Of a stretch of 12,694 nucleotides of DNA, positions 1-6,324 are shown one piece after another. The first letter of the stretch is position 1, and each line of letters begins with the position of its first letter. This DNA is from CAZJPS01 sp964548055. GTDB lineage: Bacteria > Patescibacteriota > Gracilibacteria > Peribacterales > Peribacteraceae. Location of the stretch: contig CAZJPS010000034.1 in assembly GCA_964548055.1 (NCBI GenBank), forward strand, positions 1 to 12,694. Direction: 5' to 3'. The notes under the pieces were generated by a model. The model saw nothing but the letters and a program-made list of their open reading frames with translations. It did no database searches and was not told the DNA's origin. The translations under genes and the position numbers were made by a program.

Positions 1-114
1 TGCCGATCCGGTAGCATCGGAAGTATTCATTGCTGTCGAATCAGTTTTTTTACAGCTCACAAGAAGAAATGCGAGTGCAAAAAGTGGAATAATGAACAAG
101 TGATATTTACGCAT
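1..114 (-). CDS. Lipoprotein, N-terminal fragment (3' end outside window)
   Basis: Reading leftwards from an ATG at 112-114, 38 codons stay open to the window edge. The peptide has basic residues at 2-3, a hydrophobic stretch at about residues 6-19, and a lipobox LVSC with Cys21, followed by a polar Lys/Asp/Ser/Thr-rich linker. This is a textbook type II (lipoprotein) signal peptide, so the product should be exported, lipidated on Cys21 and held at the membrane. LspA, the peptidase that cleaves such signals, is encoded at 2846-3280. The functional domain lies beyond the edge and cannot be named. The gene is downstream of murG on the same strand after about 200 nt. No Shine-Dalgarno sequence is visible. 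Confidence 0.75.
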   Translation of the reverse strand, partial: MRKYHLFIIPLFALAFLLVSCKKTDSTAMNTSDATGSA

Positions 115-313
115 ACGGCATCAGAGTAGTTAGCTCTGTCCCGAACCGCAATATATTTCAATTCACTCTTGCAAGAAAAGCAATACAGGGATGTATAGAT
201 TATTCTCGATTCTCTCGTTAAATTAGAGCCACATTGTATGATTTGAAGAACCGGAGCCTTGCAGATATAAGATTGAGCATTAATTTTTTTACTGTGTAGT
301 GCGCCAAGAGAAC
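115..313. other. Intergenic gap between murG and the lipoprotein gene
   Basis: About 200 AT-rich bases. No convincing promoter, RNA or terminator was seen. A minus-strand frame (TTG at 317 to 57) is open through it but overlaps both neighbours and is treated as doubtful. Confidence 0.5.
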
Positions 314-1384
314 TCAACTTTTTTTGTGAGCATATCCTGTATCCATCACAATTTTGGCTATTCTTTTGGCAGCATCCGCGACGCTCAGCGCAGTCATTGC
401 CGTTCGCATCTGCTCACGTTTCTGAGAGTCTTTTGCAAGCATTTGAACAGTAGGCACGAGTGCTGTACGTAGTTCTGATTGTGGCAGTGCAATACATGCG
501 CCCGTTCGCGAAGCTACATCGGCATTTTTTGTTTGATGATCGTGTGCAAGATGCGGGAGAGGAACAAGAATGGCTGGAATGTGGCATGCAGCCAGCTCGC
601 TTATGCTTCCTGCTCCAGCTCTGCTCAGTGCAAAATCTGCGATGGCGTATAGATGTGGCAGTTCTGCATGTGCAAATTCGGCACTCCAGTAGTGAGCTTG
701 AGGATCGGCAGCTTCTTTCCCCTTTCCTGTTAGATGAATGATATCTGCGCACTGCAGCAATTCTTGCACGTGCTGTGTGACGGCAGCATTGAGCGCTTGT
801 GCTCCTTGGCTTCCACCCATCACCAGTAAAACAGGCCTCGTACGATCAAATCCTGTCGTATCAAATCCATGATCTCTGCTTCCATTCACCACGTCAGGGC
901 GAACCGGATTCCCCGTAAAGACGACATTGGAATGCTGGCGTGCAAATTTCTCTCTTGTTGCGGGAGTTGGAAAACCAGTGCACACGGCCGCGGCCCATCT
1001 TGATACAAGGCTGTTCGCTCTCCCGCTTACCGCATCGGATTCGTGCATCACGATTGGCACATTCATTTTTTTTGCGGCAAAACAAATGGGTACACTGAGT
1101 GCGCCTCCTTTGCTGAAAACAATATCCGGTTTCCATTGTGCAATAAATGATCGTCCCCGTAAAAAGGCGCCTACGATTATGTCCGGCCTAAAGAAGGGAA
1201 GTGAGCGTCCGCGAATGCTTGTAAAAGGCACTCGTTCTCTTCGTAAAAAATCCGCATCCTCGGTTCTTTCGGAGCATATGAAATGCGCTTCGGTGCCGGG
1301 ATACTCTGCTTCAATTGCTCTCCACACCGCAACCGAAGGGGCGATGTGGCCGATGGACCCGCCACCCACAAAGAGAATGCGCAT
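314..1384 (-). CDS. murG: UDP-GlcNAc:undecaprenyl-PP-MurNAc-pentapeptide GlcNAc transferase
   Basis: MurG transfers GlcNAc from UDP-GlcNAc to lipid I to make lipid II on the cytoplasmic face of the membrane. The 356-residue product is the usual length for the family. It has the N-terminal glycine-rich loop (GGGSIGHIAP, residues 7-16), the acceptor-side motif HESD..SGRAN (114-124), the central GGSQGA (190-195), and the C-terminal nucleotide-sugar site SRAGAGSISE (254-263) followed by PLPHLAHDHQTKNA (275-288). The order and spacing match the two-Rossmann GT-B fold of GT28 enzymes. The ATG at 1384 sits directly before the expected MRILFVGGG start. It lies downstream of ftsW on the same strand, the common order in division and cell-wall clusters, separated by 149 nt that contain an inverted repeat. 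No Shine-Dalgarno site is visible. Confidence 0.96.
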   Translation of the reverse strand: MRILFVGGGSIGHIAPSVAVWRAIEAEYPGTEAHFICSERTEDADFLRRERVPFTSIRGRSLPFFRPDIIVGAFLRGRSFIAQWKPDIVFSKGGALSVPICFAAKKMNVPIVMHESDAVSGRANSLVSRWAAAVCTGFPTPATREKFARQHSNVVFTGNPVRPDVVNGSRDHGFDTTGFDRTRPVLLVMGGSQGAQALNAAVTQHVQELLQCADIIHLTGKGKEAADPQAHYWSAEFAHAELPHLYAIADFALSRAGAGSISELAACHIPAILVPLPHLAHDHQTKNADVASRTGACIALPQSELRTALVPTVQMLAKDSQKREQMRTAMTALSVADAAKRIAKIVMDTGYAHKKS

Positions 1385-1436
1385 GGGTGTAGTCTACTGG
1401 AGAGAGAAGGAGCGACGAAGGAGAAAAATCAAAAAA

Positions 1437-1517
1437 TTAAGAATCAAATATCAAGAAAGAAGTAAGGAAAAATTTTACAATGAAAAATTGAAATGTTCTT
1501 GATACTTGAATCTTTAA
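1437..1517. repeat. AT-rich imperfect inverted repeat between ftsW and murG
   Basis: The arms are 1437-1457 (TTAAGAATCAAATATCAAGAA is 21 nt; its core is AAGAATCAAATATCAAG) and 1496-1517 (core CTTGATACTTGAATCTT), separated by 38 nt. About 19 of 21 positions can pair. It lies just after the ftsW stop codon. The stem has almost no G+C and no clear U-tract, so it is a poor intrinsic terminator. It could be a degenerate intergenic repeat element or an RNA processing structure. Confidence 0.55.
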
Positions 1518-1533
1518 GCATTGAAACTTCTCC

Positions 1534-2742
1534 TCAGAAGCTTCTCATTTTCCACGTATACGGCGATTTCTTCGTGGAGCTTCTCCGCGCCAAGCTTGCT
1601 TCCTCTGTAGAGTGCATGGAGATGTTTAGAAGAATGCCCATACCCGCGAGCAGCGTGATGAGGGAAGATCCGCCGTAGCTGATGAAGGGAAGTGTAAGGC
1701 CTGTGAGCGGGAAGATGCCCAGGTTTACTGAAATATTGACGAGTGTTTGGACTGCAATCCATGTTGTAATGCCAGATGCCAGCAAAAATCCAAAGCGATC
1801 CGGGGCATTCGCAGCGGTTCGATATCCTCGGTAGACGAGAATTCCGTACATAAAAAGAATGATAAGAATGCGCAAAAACCCAAGCTCTTCTCCCATGACG
1901 GCAAAGATCATATCGCCCTGTACTTCTGGCAGATATCCGAATTTCTGAATTGATTTTCCGTATCCCACCCCAAATAATCCCCCGCTTCCTATGGCGATAA
2001 GTGCTTGGCAGATTTGGTATCCAATCGATTCACATACGGCTCGTTTTTTTTCTACGTCATCCGGATGCAGAAGAAGAGTAATGAACGCAATAAATCTTAG
2101 GCGAATATAATTTTTTTGAAGGATGATGGGGAGGCCAAGCACTCCTGCTAATCCTCCTCCTAATAAGAGATGTGAAAATCGCCCTCCCGCAATAATGAAC
2201 ATTGCAGATGCGATAGCTGAGAGAACAAGAAAAGAGCCCAGATCTGGTTGAATAGCGACAAGGAACGTACTAATAAGCAAGAGCGTTACAAAGGGAACGA
2301 ACCCCTCTTTAAAAGTTCCAATCAATTGTTCGCGTTTTTGCAGCCACACGGAAAGATAAAAAATGAGTGTGAGTTTTAGAATTTCTGCGGGCTGAATAGT
2401 AAAAATTCCAAAGCTCACCCAGCTATTGGATGTTTGTGCGCCCGAAGGCTGGAACGTTGGAATAAAAACAAGAATGAGAAATGCAACTGTTGCTAAAAAA
2501 AGAATACGCGCATATTTCTCCCACATTCTGTAGGGAATCGCTGCCATGGTGAACATGACAGAGAAGCCAATGATGGTATGGAGAAAGCTGCGCCAGAGAT
2601 AAAAGGAGTTTGAACCTTCTCCAGTGAGCCTAGTGGTAAGCTGATAACTTTCAAACACGCTCACGCTTGCGATCATGGCGAGGCCAAAGAGCGTAAGCAC
2701 TACAGTAGTTCCCAATAGGAGGAGGTCGATACGGCGAAACAC
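1534..2742 (-). CDS. ftsW: SEDS-family peptidoglycan glycosyltransferase FtsW (FtsW/RodA/SpoVE)
   Basis: SEDS proteins polymerise lipid II into glycan strands in partnership with a class B penicillin-binding protein. The 402-residue product is a polytopic membrane protein with about ten hydrophobic segments starting at residue 7. Family landmarks are QPDLGS (165-170), the GVGYGKSIQKFGYLPEVQGD loop ending in Asp277 (the Asp of the conserved PE..xD motif needed for polymerase activity), GEELG (284-288), and the C-terminal LPFISYGGSS (351-360). The start is a GTG at 2740-2742, giving MFRRIDLLLL; no closer methionine fits before the first helix. Placement directly before murG favours FtsW over RodA, but sequence alone does not fully separate the two. 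The C-terminal tail (about 375-402) is short and basic. Confidence 0.9.
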   Translation of the reverse strand: MFRRIDLLLLGTTVVLTLFGLAMIASVSVFESYQLTTRLTGEGSNSFYLWRSFLHTIIGFSVMFTMAAIPYRMWEKYARILFLATVAFLILVFIPTFQPSGAQTSNSWVSFGIFTIQPAEILKLTLIFYLSVWLQKREQLIGTFKEGFVPFVTLLLISTFLVAIQPDLGSFLVLSAIASAMFIIAGGRFSHLLLGGGLAGVLGLPIILQKNYIRLRFIAFITLLLHPDDVEKKRAVCESIGYQICQALIAIGSGGLFGVGYGKSIQKFGYLPEVQGDMIFAVMGEELGFLRILIILFMYGILVYRGYRTAANAPDRFGFLLASGITTWIAVQTLVNISVNLGIFPLTGLTLPFISYGGSSLITLLAGMGILLNISMHSTEEASLARRSSTKKSPYTWKMRSF

Positions 2743-2845
2743 AAAGGCTAGAGTAACAGAGTTATAAAGTATCAGGACTGGAGCATGTGTCGTTTTCCTG
2801 TGTCATCCTATTACTCTCCTGCTCTATTATTCTATTACTCAATCT
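2743..2845. promoter_or_regulatory. Divergent intergenic region ftsW / lspA
   Basis: This 103-nt gap must carry the start signals for two divergent gene sets. On the plus strand TATTAT (2825-2830) and TATTAC (2833-2838) lie 15 and 7 nt before the lspA ATG. On the minus strand TATAAC-like sequence lies around 2757-2768. No good -35 box or ribosome binding site is seen for either gene, so exact promoter positions are uncertain. Confidence 0.35.
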
Positions 2846-3280
2846 ATGAATTTACTTTTTATTACTATTGCAGTGAGTGCGGCTACAAGCTTATGTGCCA
2901 AATTTTTGGCAGATTCTTTTTTATCGGAACATATTTCACTCGTGGGATCTTTTGCTGGTCTTACGTATTCCCTTAATCCAGGAATTGCATTTGGGATTCA
3001 ATTTCCACTCGCAATTCAAACTGCTCTCATTACAGGCGCACTTTTGCTCATGTGCGTGTTTGCTTTTCGCACTGCCCAGTCTGTATATGCACAAGTGGGA
3101 TTTGGCATGATTATTGGAGGAGCGCTTGGAAATGTGCTTGATCGTATGCGAGATGGAATGGTAACCGATTTTTTTCAGGTAGGAACGTTTCCTATTTTTA
3201 ATGTGGCGGATAGTTGTATCACTATAGGAGTCATTGTTCTATTACTCGAAATGGTTCTTTTCCGCAGCAGAACGCCCTAA
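2846..3280 (+). CDS. lspA: Lipoprotein signal peptidase II
   Basis: LspA is an aspartyl protease in the membrane that removes the signal peptide from prolipoproteins just before the lipidated Cys. The protein has 144 residues and four hydrophobic segments. Recognisable blocks are the N-terminal NPGIAFG (44-50) and GNVLDRMRDGMVTDFF (95-110), containing catalytic Asp108, then FPIFNVADS (115-123), containing the second catalytic Asp122. The 14-residue spacing of the two Asp is shorter than in proteobacterial enzymes but normal for compact homologues. The two lipoproteins at 1-114 and 7212-7775 are obvious substrates. It is followed on the same strand by murA after 136 nt. The ATG at 2846 begins directly at the first hydrophobic segment. 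Confidence 0.94.
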   Translation: MNLLFITIAVSAATSLCAKFLADSFLSEHISLVGSFAGLTYSLNPGIAFGIQFPLAIQTALITGALLLMCVFAFRTAQSVYAQVGFGMIIGGALGNVLDRMRDGMVTDFFQVGTFPIFNVADSCITIGVIVLLLEMVLFRSRTP

Positions 3281-3290
3281 ATCTCAGATC

Positions 3291-3359
3291 CCAAGCCCCA
3301 AATCCCAAACATTTGTTTGTCGATTTGCTGGGATTTGGGAACTGGGATTTGGGATTTGG
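3291..3359. repeat. GGGATTTGG word repeat with inverted copy, between lspA and murA
   Basis: GGGATTTGGG occurs at 3330-3339 and 3344-3353, with an overlapping third copy GGGATTTGG at 3351-3359. The exact reverse complement CCCAAATCCC is at 3297-3306. The left copy can pair with either right copy to form a stem of at least 10 bp. It lies 16 nt after the lspA stop codon. It may be a repetitive extragenic element or a transcription attenuator. Confidence 0.7.
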
Positions 3360-3377
3360 TAAAAATACCTCTTCCTA

Positions 3378-3406
3378 CTGCCATTTTCCCATTCTTCCTC
3401 TACAAT
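3378..3406 (+). promoter_or_regulatory. Putative leaderless promoter of murA
   Basis: CTGCCA (3378-3383), a 17-nt spacer, then TACAAT (3401-3406), with the murA ATG only 10 nt downstream. There is no Shine-Dalgarno sequence in that gap, so transcription would start at or within a few bases of the start codon. Confidence 0.5.
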
Positions 3407-3416
3407 TCTCTCACTT

Positions 3417-4685
3417 ATGGATGTTCGGTACCGGGTACGTGGTGGCATTCCCTTGGTTGGCGATGTAACCGTAGGTGGCTCTAAAAATGCCGCACTCCCG
3501 CTGATTGCCGCAAGTTTACTCACAGAGGAGGAAACGGTACTGCACAACGTACCGCGCCTGCGAGATACCGTAGCCATGCTCAAGATTCTGGATTTTTTGG
3601 GTGCGGAAACAAGTTTTGAAAATGGAACTGTACGCATACGCGCACAGAAAGTACGCAGTCAGCCTATTCCTGCAGAATACGTTGGTACTATACGCGGCTC
3701 CATTCTCTTTTTGGGTCCCCTTCTTGCGCGCTTTGGAGTGGCAGAAATGCCGTATCCGGGAGGTGATGTAATTGGAAAACGGCCTGTAGCCGCCCACGTG
3801 GAGGCATTTAAGCAGATGGGGGCAGAAGACATGAGCACATACGAGGCACTTCACTTACAAGGCACACTTCGTCCAGGGCGCGTCATCCTTCCAGAGTTTT
3901 CTGTAACAGCCACAGAGAACGTAGTGATGGCAGCAGCACTCTTACCAGGAGAAACGCGAATAGATATGGCAGCTGCAGAACCGCATGTGCAAGAAGTGGA
4001 GAAGCTTGTGATGAAGATGGGAGCACATGTGACAGGTATTGGTGAACACACCGTGTATGTGAATGGTAAAAAACCTCTTTCTGGAGCCGAACATCGCGTC
4101 ACGTCGGATTACTTAGAAGTGGGAACATTGGTGAGTGCTGCATTGGTAACGCACGGAAAGCTGCGCATCCATGATGTGGAATACGAACAGGTTGTTTCCT
4201 TTTTAGATGCAATGCGCCGTTTTGGATGTGTGTGGAAGTATGACGAGAAGGAAAAAGTGTTGCTGGTGGATGGAGAACTTTCTTCCCTTCAGGCCATGAA
4301 TATTCGTACGAATATTTTTCCTGGTTTTCCGAGTGATTTGCAGGCTACAACGGGAGTAGCCATGACGCAGGCAAAAGGGGTGAGCCGCATGTTTGAACGC
4401 TTGTACGAAGGGCGCTTAGGATATTTGTACGAACTAGAAAAAATGGGTGCTCATATCGAAATCCTCAATGCGCACCAGGCGCTTATTATTGGTCCAACTC
4501 CTCTAAAAGGGCGAGTAGTTGCCAGCAACGATGTGCGTGCGGGTGCTGCAATGGTATTGGCTGCGTTGTGTGCGGATGGCGAAACCACCATCACCGACGT
4601 CCGTTACATTGAGCGCGGATATGATCGCTTGGATGAGAAGCTCCGGGCTCTTGGGGCACGGATGGAGAGAATAGAGGTTGCGTAG
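3417..4685 (+). CDS. murA: UDP-N-acetylglucosamine 1-carboxyvinyltransferase, Cys-to-Asp variant
   Basis: MurA catalyses the first committed step of peptidoglycan synthesis, adding enolpyruvyl from PEP to UDP-GlcNAc in the cytoplasm. The 422-residue product has normal family length and the EPSP-synthase-like repeat fold. It shows GGSKNAALP (20-28, with Lys23 and Asn24 of the active site), RGSILFLGPLLAR (93-105), PGGDVIGKRP (114-122 region) and, near the end, NDVRAGAA (around 371-378). In most bacteria the loop reads PGGC, and the Cys is the residue alkylated by fosfomycin. Here it is Asp117, as in Chlamydia, Mycobacterium and Borrelia enzymes, which predicts intrinsic fosfomycin insensitivity. 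The ATG at 3417 is preceded by a -10-like TACAAT rather than a ribosome binding site. Confidence 0.95.
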   Translation: MDVRYRVRGGIPLVGDVTVGGSKNAALPLIAASLLTEEETVLHNVPRLRDTVAMLKILDFLGAETSFENGTVRIRAQKVRSQPIPAEYVGTIRGSILFLGPLLARFGVAEMPYPGGDVIGKRPVAAHVEAFKQMGAEDMSTYEALHLQGTLRPGRVILPEFSVTATENVVMAAALLPGETRIDMAAAEPHVQEVEKLVMKMGAHVTGIGEHTVYVNGKKPLSGAEHRVTSDYLEVGTLVSAALVTHGKLRIHDVEYEQVVSFLDAMRRFGCVWKYDEKEKVLLVDGELSSLQAMNIRTNIFPGFPSDLQATTGVAMTQAKGVSRMFERLYEGRLGYLYELEKMGAHIEILNAHQALIIGPTPLKGRVVASNDVRAGAAMVLAALCADGETTITDVRYIERGYDRLDEKLRALGARMERIEVA

Positions 4686-4712
4686 CGATTAGTCTCTTTT
4701 TGCTTATCGCTA
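4683..4712. repeat. Hairpin after murA (TAGCGATTAG / CTTATCGCTA)
   Basis: TAGCGATTAG (4683-4692, beginning at the murA TAG stop) is the near-exact reverse complement of CTTATCGCTA (4703-4712): 9 of 10 pairs with a 10-nt T-rich loop. The words recur partly downstream (GCTAGCCGCTTATC). There is no U-tract after the stem, so it may be a weak terminator or a repeat element. Confidence 0.55.
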
Positions 4713-4758
4713 GCCGCTTATCACCCACAAAGACTGGCTTGGTATCTGCATATCTCTG

Positions 4759-4764
4759 TACTAT
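4759..4764 (+). promoter_or_regulatory. -10-like box TACTAT before the metallo-beta-lactamase-like gene
   Basis: TACTAT ends 10 nt before the ATG at 4775, the same spacing as at murA, and no Shine-Dalgarno site is present. No good -35 hexamer at 16-18 nt was found, so this is weaker evidence than for murA. Confidence 0.35.
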
Positions 4765-4774
4765 CATTCCCCCG

Positions 4775-5311
4775 ATGTTGCAATTTCAAGCTATCAAAGA
4801 CGGCTCCTACCGCGTTACAGGCGGGCCTGCTCCTATGGTTGTTTTTCCAGCTACAGCGGCAGAAGGGAAGGATACGAAAACAATTATCCTTCTTTCTACT
4901 CCAGAAGAAGTTACCACATCCAATGTGGTTTCGTGGCCTGGTGAATACAATGAGGCCGGCATATCTATTCGTGGAATTGGCCACAGTGAAGGCCAGCAGG
5001 TGTCCTATGTAGTAGAGGCAGATGGAGTGCGCTGCGGATTTCTTTCTTCTCCTTTGCAAGATTGGTCTGATAAGCAGTTGGAATCGGTTCCAGATATTGA
5101 TGTGCTTGTGATTCCTGGAGACGATTCCCGCCTTGTACAAAAGCTCGTAGATGAATTCGATCCACGTGTTCTTCTACTTGTTCCACCTAAAGAGAAAGGA
5201 GACTTTGCCGCTGTTACTCGCACAATGGCTCCTAAAGAAACAGTGAGTGAGTATAAGCTGAAGGGGGCGCTGCCTGCGGAAGGCAGAGAGGTATATGTGC
5301 TTGCTGCCTAA
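4775..5311 (+). CDS. Degenerate metallo-beta-lactamase-fold protein
   Basis: The product has 178 residues from the ATG at 4775. An upstream in-frame ATG at 4700 would add 25 poorly coding residues reading through the repeat region and is rejected. The segment SWPGEYNEAGISIRGI resembles the PGEYE..G..I.GI strand of the L-ascorbate-lactonase-like branch of the metallo-beta-lactamase superfamily. The C-terminal half (IDVLVIPGDD, DPRVLLLVPP) fits the alternating strands of the same fold. The HxHxDH metal motif of active members is absent, so the protein is probably not a hydrolase of the usual kind. Similar short proteins are, to my knowledge, common in Patescibacteria with no assigned role. It lies between murA and tRNA-Arg, 89 nt after murA. 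Confidence 0.6.
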   Translation: MLQFQAIKDGSYRVTGGPAPMVVFPATAAEGKDTKTIILLSTPEEVTTSNVVSWPGEYNEAGISIRGIGHSEGQQVSYVVEADGVRCGFLSSPLQDWSDKQLESVPDIDVLVIPGDDSRLVQKLVDEFDPRVLLLVPPKEKGDFAAVTRTMAPKETVSEYKLKGALPAEGREVYVLAA

Positions 5312-5315
5312 GAGA

Positions 5316-5345
5316 GGTTGTAGGTGGTAGGGGTTAGGTTGTAGG
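5316..5345. repeat. GGTTGTAGG direct word repeat
   Basis: GGTTGTAGG occurs at 5316-5324 and 5337-5345, with GGTGGTAGGGGTTAG between them (period 21 nt). It starts 5 nt after the stop codon of the preceding gene. It is probably one of several low-complexity intergenic word families in this genome. Confidence 0.55.
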
Positions 5346-5371
5346 CTCCTTTAAGCGATCTTTTTTACTAT

Positions 5372-5446
5372 GACCCCGTAGTTCAACGGATAGAACGACC
5401 CTCTCCTAAGGGGTAGATGCAGGTTCAATTCCCGCCGGGGTCACCA
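5372..5446 (+). tRNA. tRNA-Arg(CCT), CCA encoded
   Basis: The 75-nt sequence folds as a full cloverleaf. Acceptor GACCCCG pairs perfectly with CGGGGTC. The D arm is GTTC/GAAC with GG in the loop, and the anticodon stem is ACCCT/GGGGT. Loop CTCCTAA has anticodon CCT (5404-5406), which reads AGG (Arg). The variable region is AGAT, the T arm is GCAGG/CCCGC with loop TTCAATT, the discriminator is A, and CCA is genomically encoded. One oddity is an A-C mismatch at T-stem pair 51:63. No convincing promoter was found immediately upstream. The 3' end (GGTCACCA plus the next T) is the repeated core of the downstream cassette-like array, so the gene appears to be an integration target. Confidence 0.95.
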
Positions 5447-5447
5447 T
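5439..5447 (+). repeat. att-like core, copy 1 (tRNA 3' end)
   Basis: GGTCACCAT forms the last 8 nt of tRNA-Arg plus one base. The same 9-mer recurs at 7160-7168 and 7833-7841, always at the junction between a conserved right end and what follows. Copies 1 and 2 stay alike for another 18 nt (16 identical). Confidence 0.75.
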
Positions 5448-5459
5448 GTTAAGATTCGT

Positions 5460-5490
5460 TTTAATAGCTTGAGATTCTGCTCATATTAAA
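5460..5490 (+). repeat. Left-end inverted repeat of unit 1
   Basis: TTTAATA (5460-5466) is the exact reverse complement of TATTAAA (5484-5490), with GC/GC just inside. Unit 2 keeps a similar structure (7182-7186 with 7205-7209), in which the A-T pair is replaced by G-C. Confidence 0.45.
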
Positions 5491-5527
5491 GCCAAAAACT
5501 AGGTTCAAAGCCTATCTATTTGGATTG

Positions 5528-5556
5528 TTGACACAATATAAATAGTAGAATTTAAT
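5528..5556 (+). promoter_or_regulatory. Putative leaderless promoter inside unit 1
   Basis: A perfect -35 TTGACA (5528-5533), a 17-nt spacer and TTTAAT (5551-5556) precede the ATG at 5563 by 6 nt. Transcription would start essentially at the A of ATG. This is the best promoter match in the window, and it gives the unit its own expression signal. Confidence 0.6.
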
Positions 5557-5562
5557 AATAAT

Positions 5563-6324
5563 ATGGATATTCAGCGCTTAAACCAAGAAGAAGACGCATT
5601 GATACGCTCCTTTGAGTCGCATCCTGTTCTGTCAGGTCTACAGCGAATGAATAAAGCTGATATGCGGCAGCTTCTGCTAGAGGAGGCTGTGATGTCATTT
5701 CAGTTTCCAGAATTCTGCGACCTAACCGTCATTGGTTTGGATAAAGTCAAAAGCGATGTACGCGACTCAACTCTCCAAGACGCTGCTGAGAGTGCTGTTA
5801 AGACAGTGCGCAGTCTTTACCTTGAGGAAGTTCATCCAGAACTGCACAGAAGGCAGTTGGCAGAGGACTTGTCACAGTTTGGCGTTGACCGTTCTAGGGT
5901 CATCGAGACAGTGCTGAGAGGGGGCTCGAAAGCAACCAAGCGTACGCGGAAGGGTTTTGGGATTTTCCTTCGGCAGAAACCAGACACGTCAGCCGAGGAA
6001 TATGGAATGCAACTCCTGGCGGCGCTACGCTTGGGACATGAGGCACTGGTGTCCGTGGAATACAGAAAATTCCTAGAGAGAATGAAGGAGCTTGGGTTCG
6101 ATGAAGAAAAATCCGTTTTTTATGCTCCGCATCGCGACCATGATGAGAAGCGCAGCGCTCTCCATGAAGTCTCTGAAAGCCCCGTCACTCACTCTGACTA
6201 CATCGTAGGTGCGTACCAGAAATTTTTGTTTAACGAGACACAAATCCGTGCTGCCGTTCGCATCTCCAGGGGAATCGTGCGGGTAAGAAGTAAATTCTAT
6301 GACCAGTTCACCCCTCTCGGTTGA
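5563..6324 (+). CDS. Predicted all-helical protein, possibly heme-oxygenase-like (TenA/PqqC/diiron) fold
   Basis: The product has 253 residues, is rich in helix formers and has no signal peptide or membrane segment. The segment LYLEEVHPELHRRQLAEDLSQFG (85-107) resembles the E...H..L...L...G helix of heme-oxygenase-like iron enzymes. HEALVSVEYRKFLERMKELG (159-178), followed by FYAPHRDHDEKRSAL (186-200), resembles their third metal helix. Candidate ligands are Glu88 or Glu89, His95, Glu160, His190 and Asp194. The His expected seven residues after His190 is Arg197, so a full diiron site is doubtful. The assignment is by pattern only. The stop codon falls inside the start region of the methyltransferase (26-nt overlap), so the two are translationally coupled and probably act on the same small molecule. 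Confidence 0.45.
   Translation: MDIQRLNQEEDALIRSFESHPVLSGLQRMNKADMRQLLLEEAVMSFQFPEFCDLTVIGLDKVKSDVRDSTLQDAAESAVKTVRSLYLEEVHPELHRRQLAEDLSQFGVDRSRVIETVLRGGSKATKRTRKGFGIFLRQKPDTSAEEYGMQLLAALRLGHEALVSVEYRKFLERMKELGFDEEKSVFYAPHRDHDEKRSALHEVSESPVTHSDYIVGAYQKFLFNETQIRAAVRISRGIVRVRSKFYDQFTPLG

Noticed and set aside
57..317. Minus-strand frame of 86 codons between murG and the lipoprotein, with a CFSC zinc-ribbon-like motif
   Set aside because: It begins with a TTG overlapping the murG stop and runs 58 nt into the lipoprotein signal-peptide region in another frame; the cysteine pattern is incomplete (a single Cys before GSNL), so it is at best a gene remnant.
927..1502. Long plus-strand frame of 191 codons opposite murG
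   Set aside because: It is antisense to a clearly conserved murG and the peptide has no recognisable pattern; it is a shadow of murG codon use.
5494..5503. AAAAACTAGG shared with the unit 2 right end (7801-7810), suggesting a third degenerate right end
   Set aside because: The match is 10 nt only, in AT-rich DNA, and the sequences diverge straight after; not enough to call another boundary.
5498..5516. T-arm-like sequence GGTTCAAAGCC in the leader of unit 1, possibly a tRNA remnant
   Set aside because: Only a 4-bp stem forms (TAGG/CCTA) and there is no matching acceptor, anticodon or D arm around it; chance or promoter-leader sequence is as likely.
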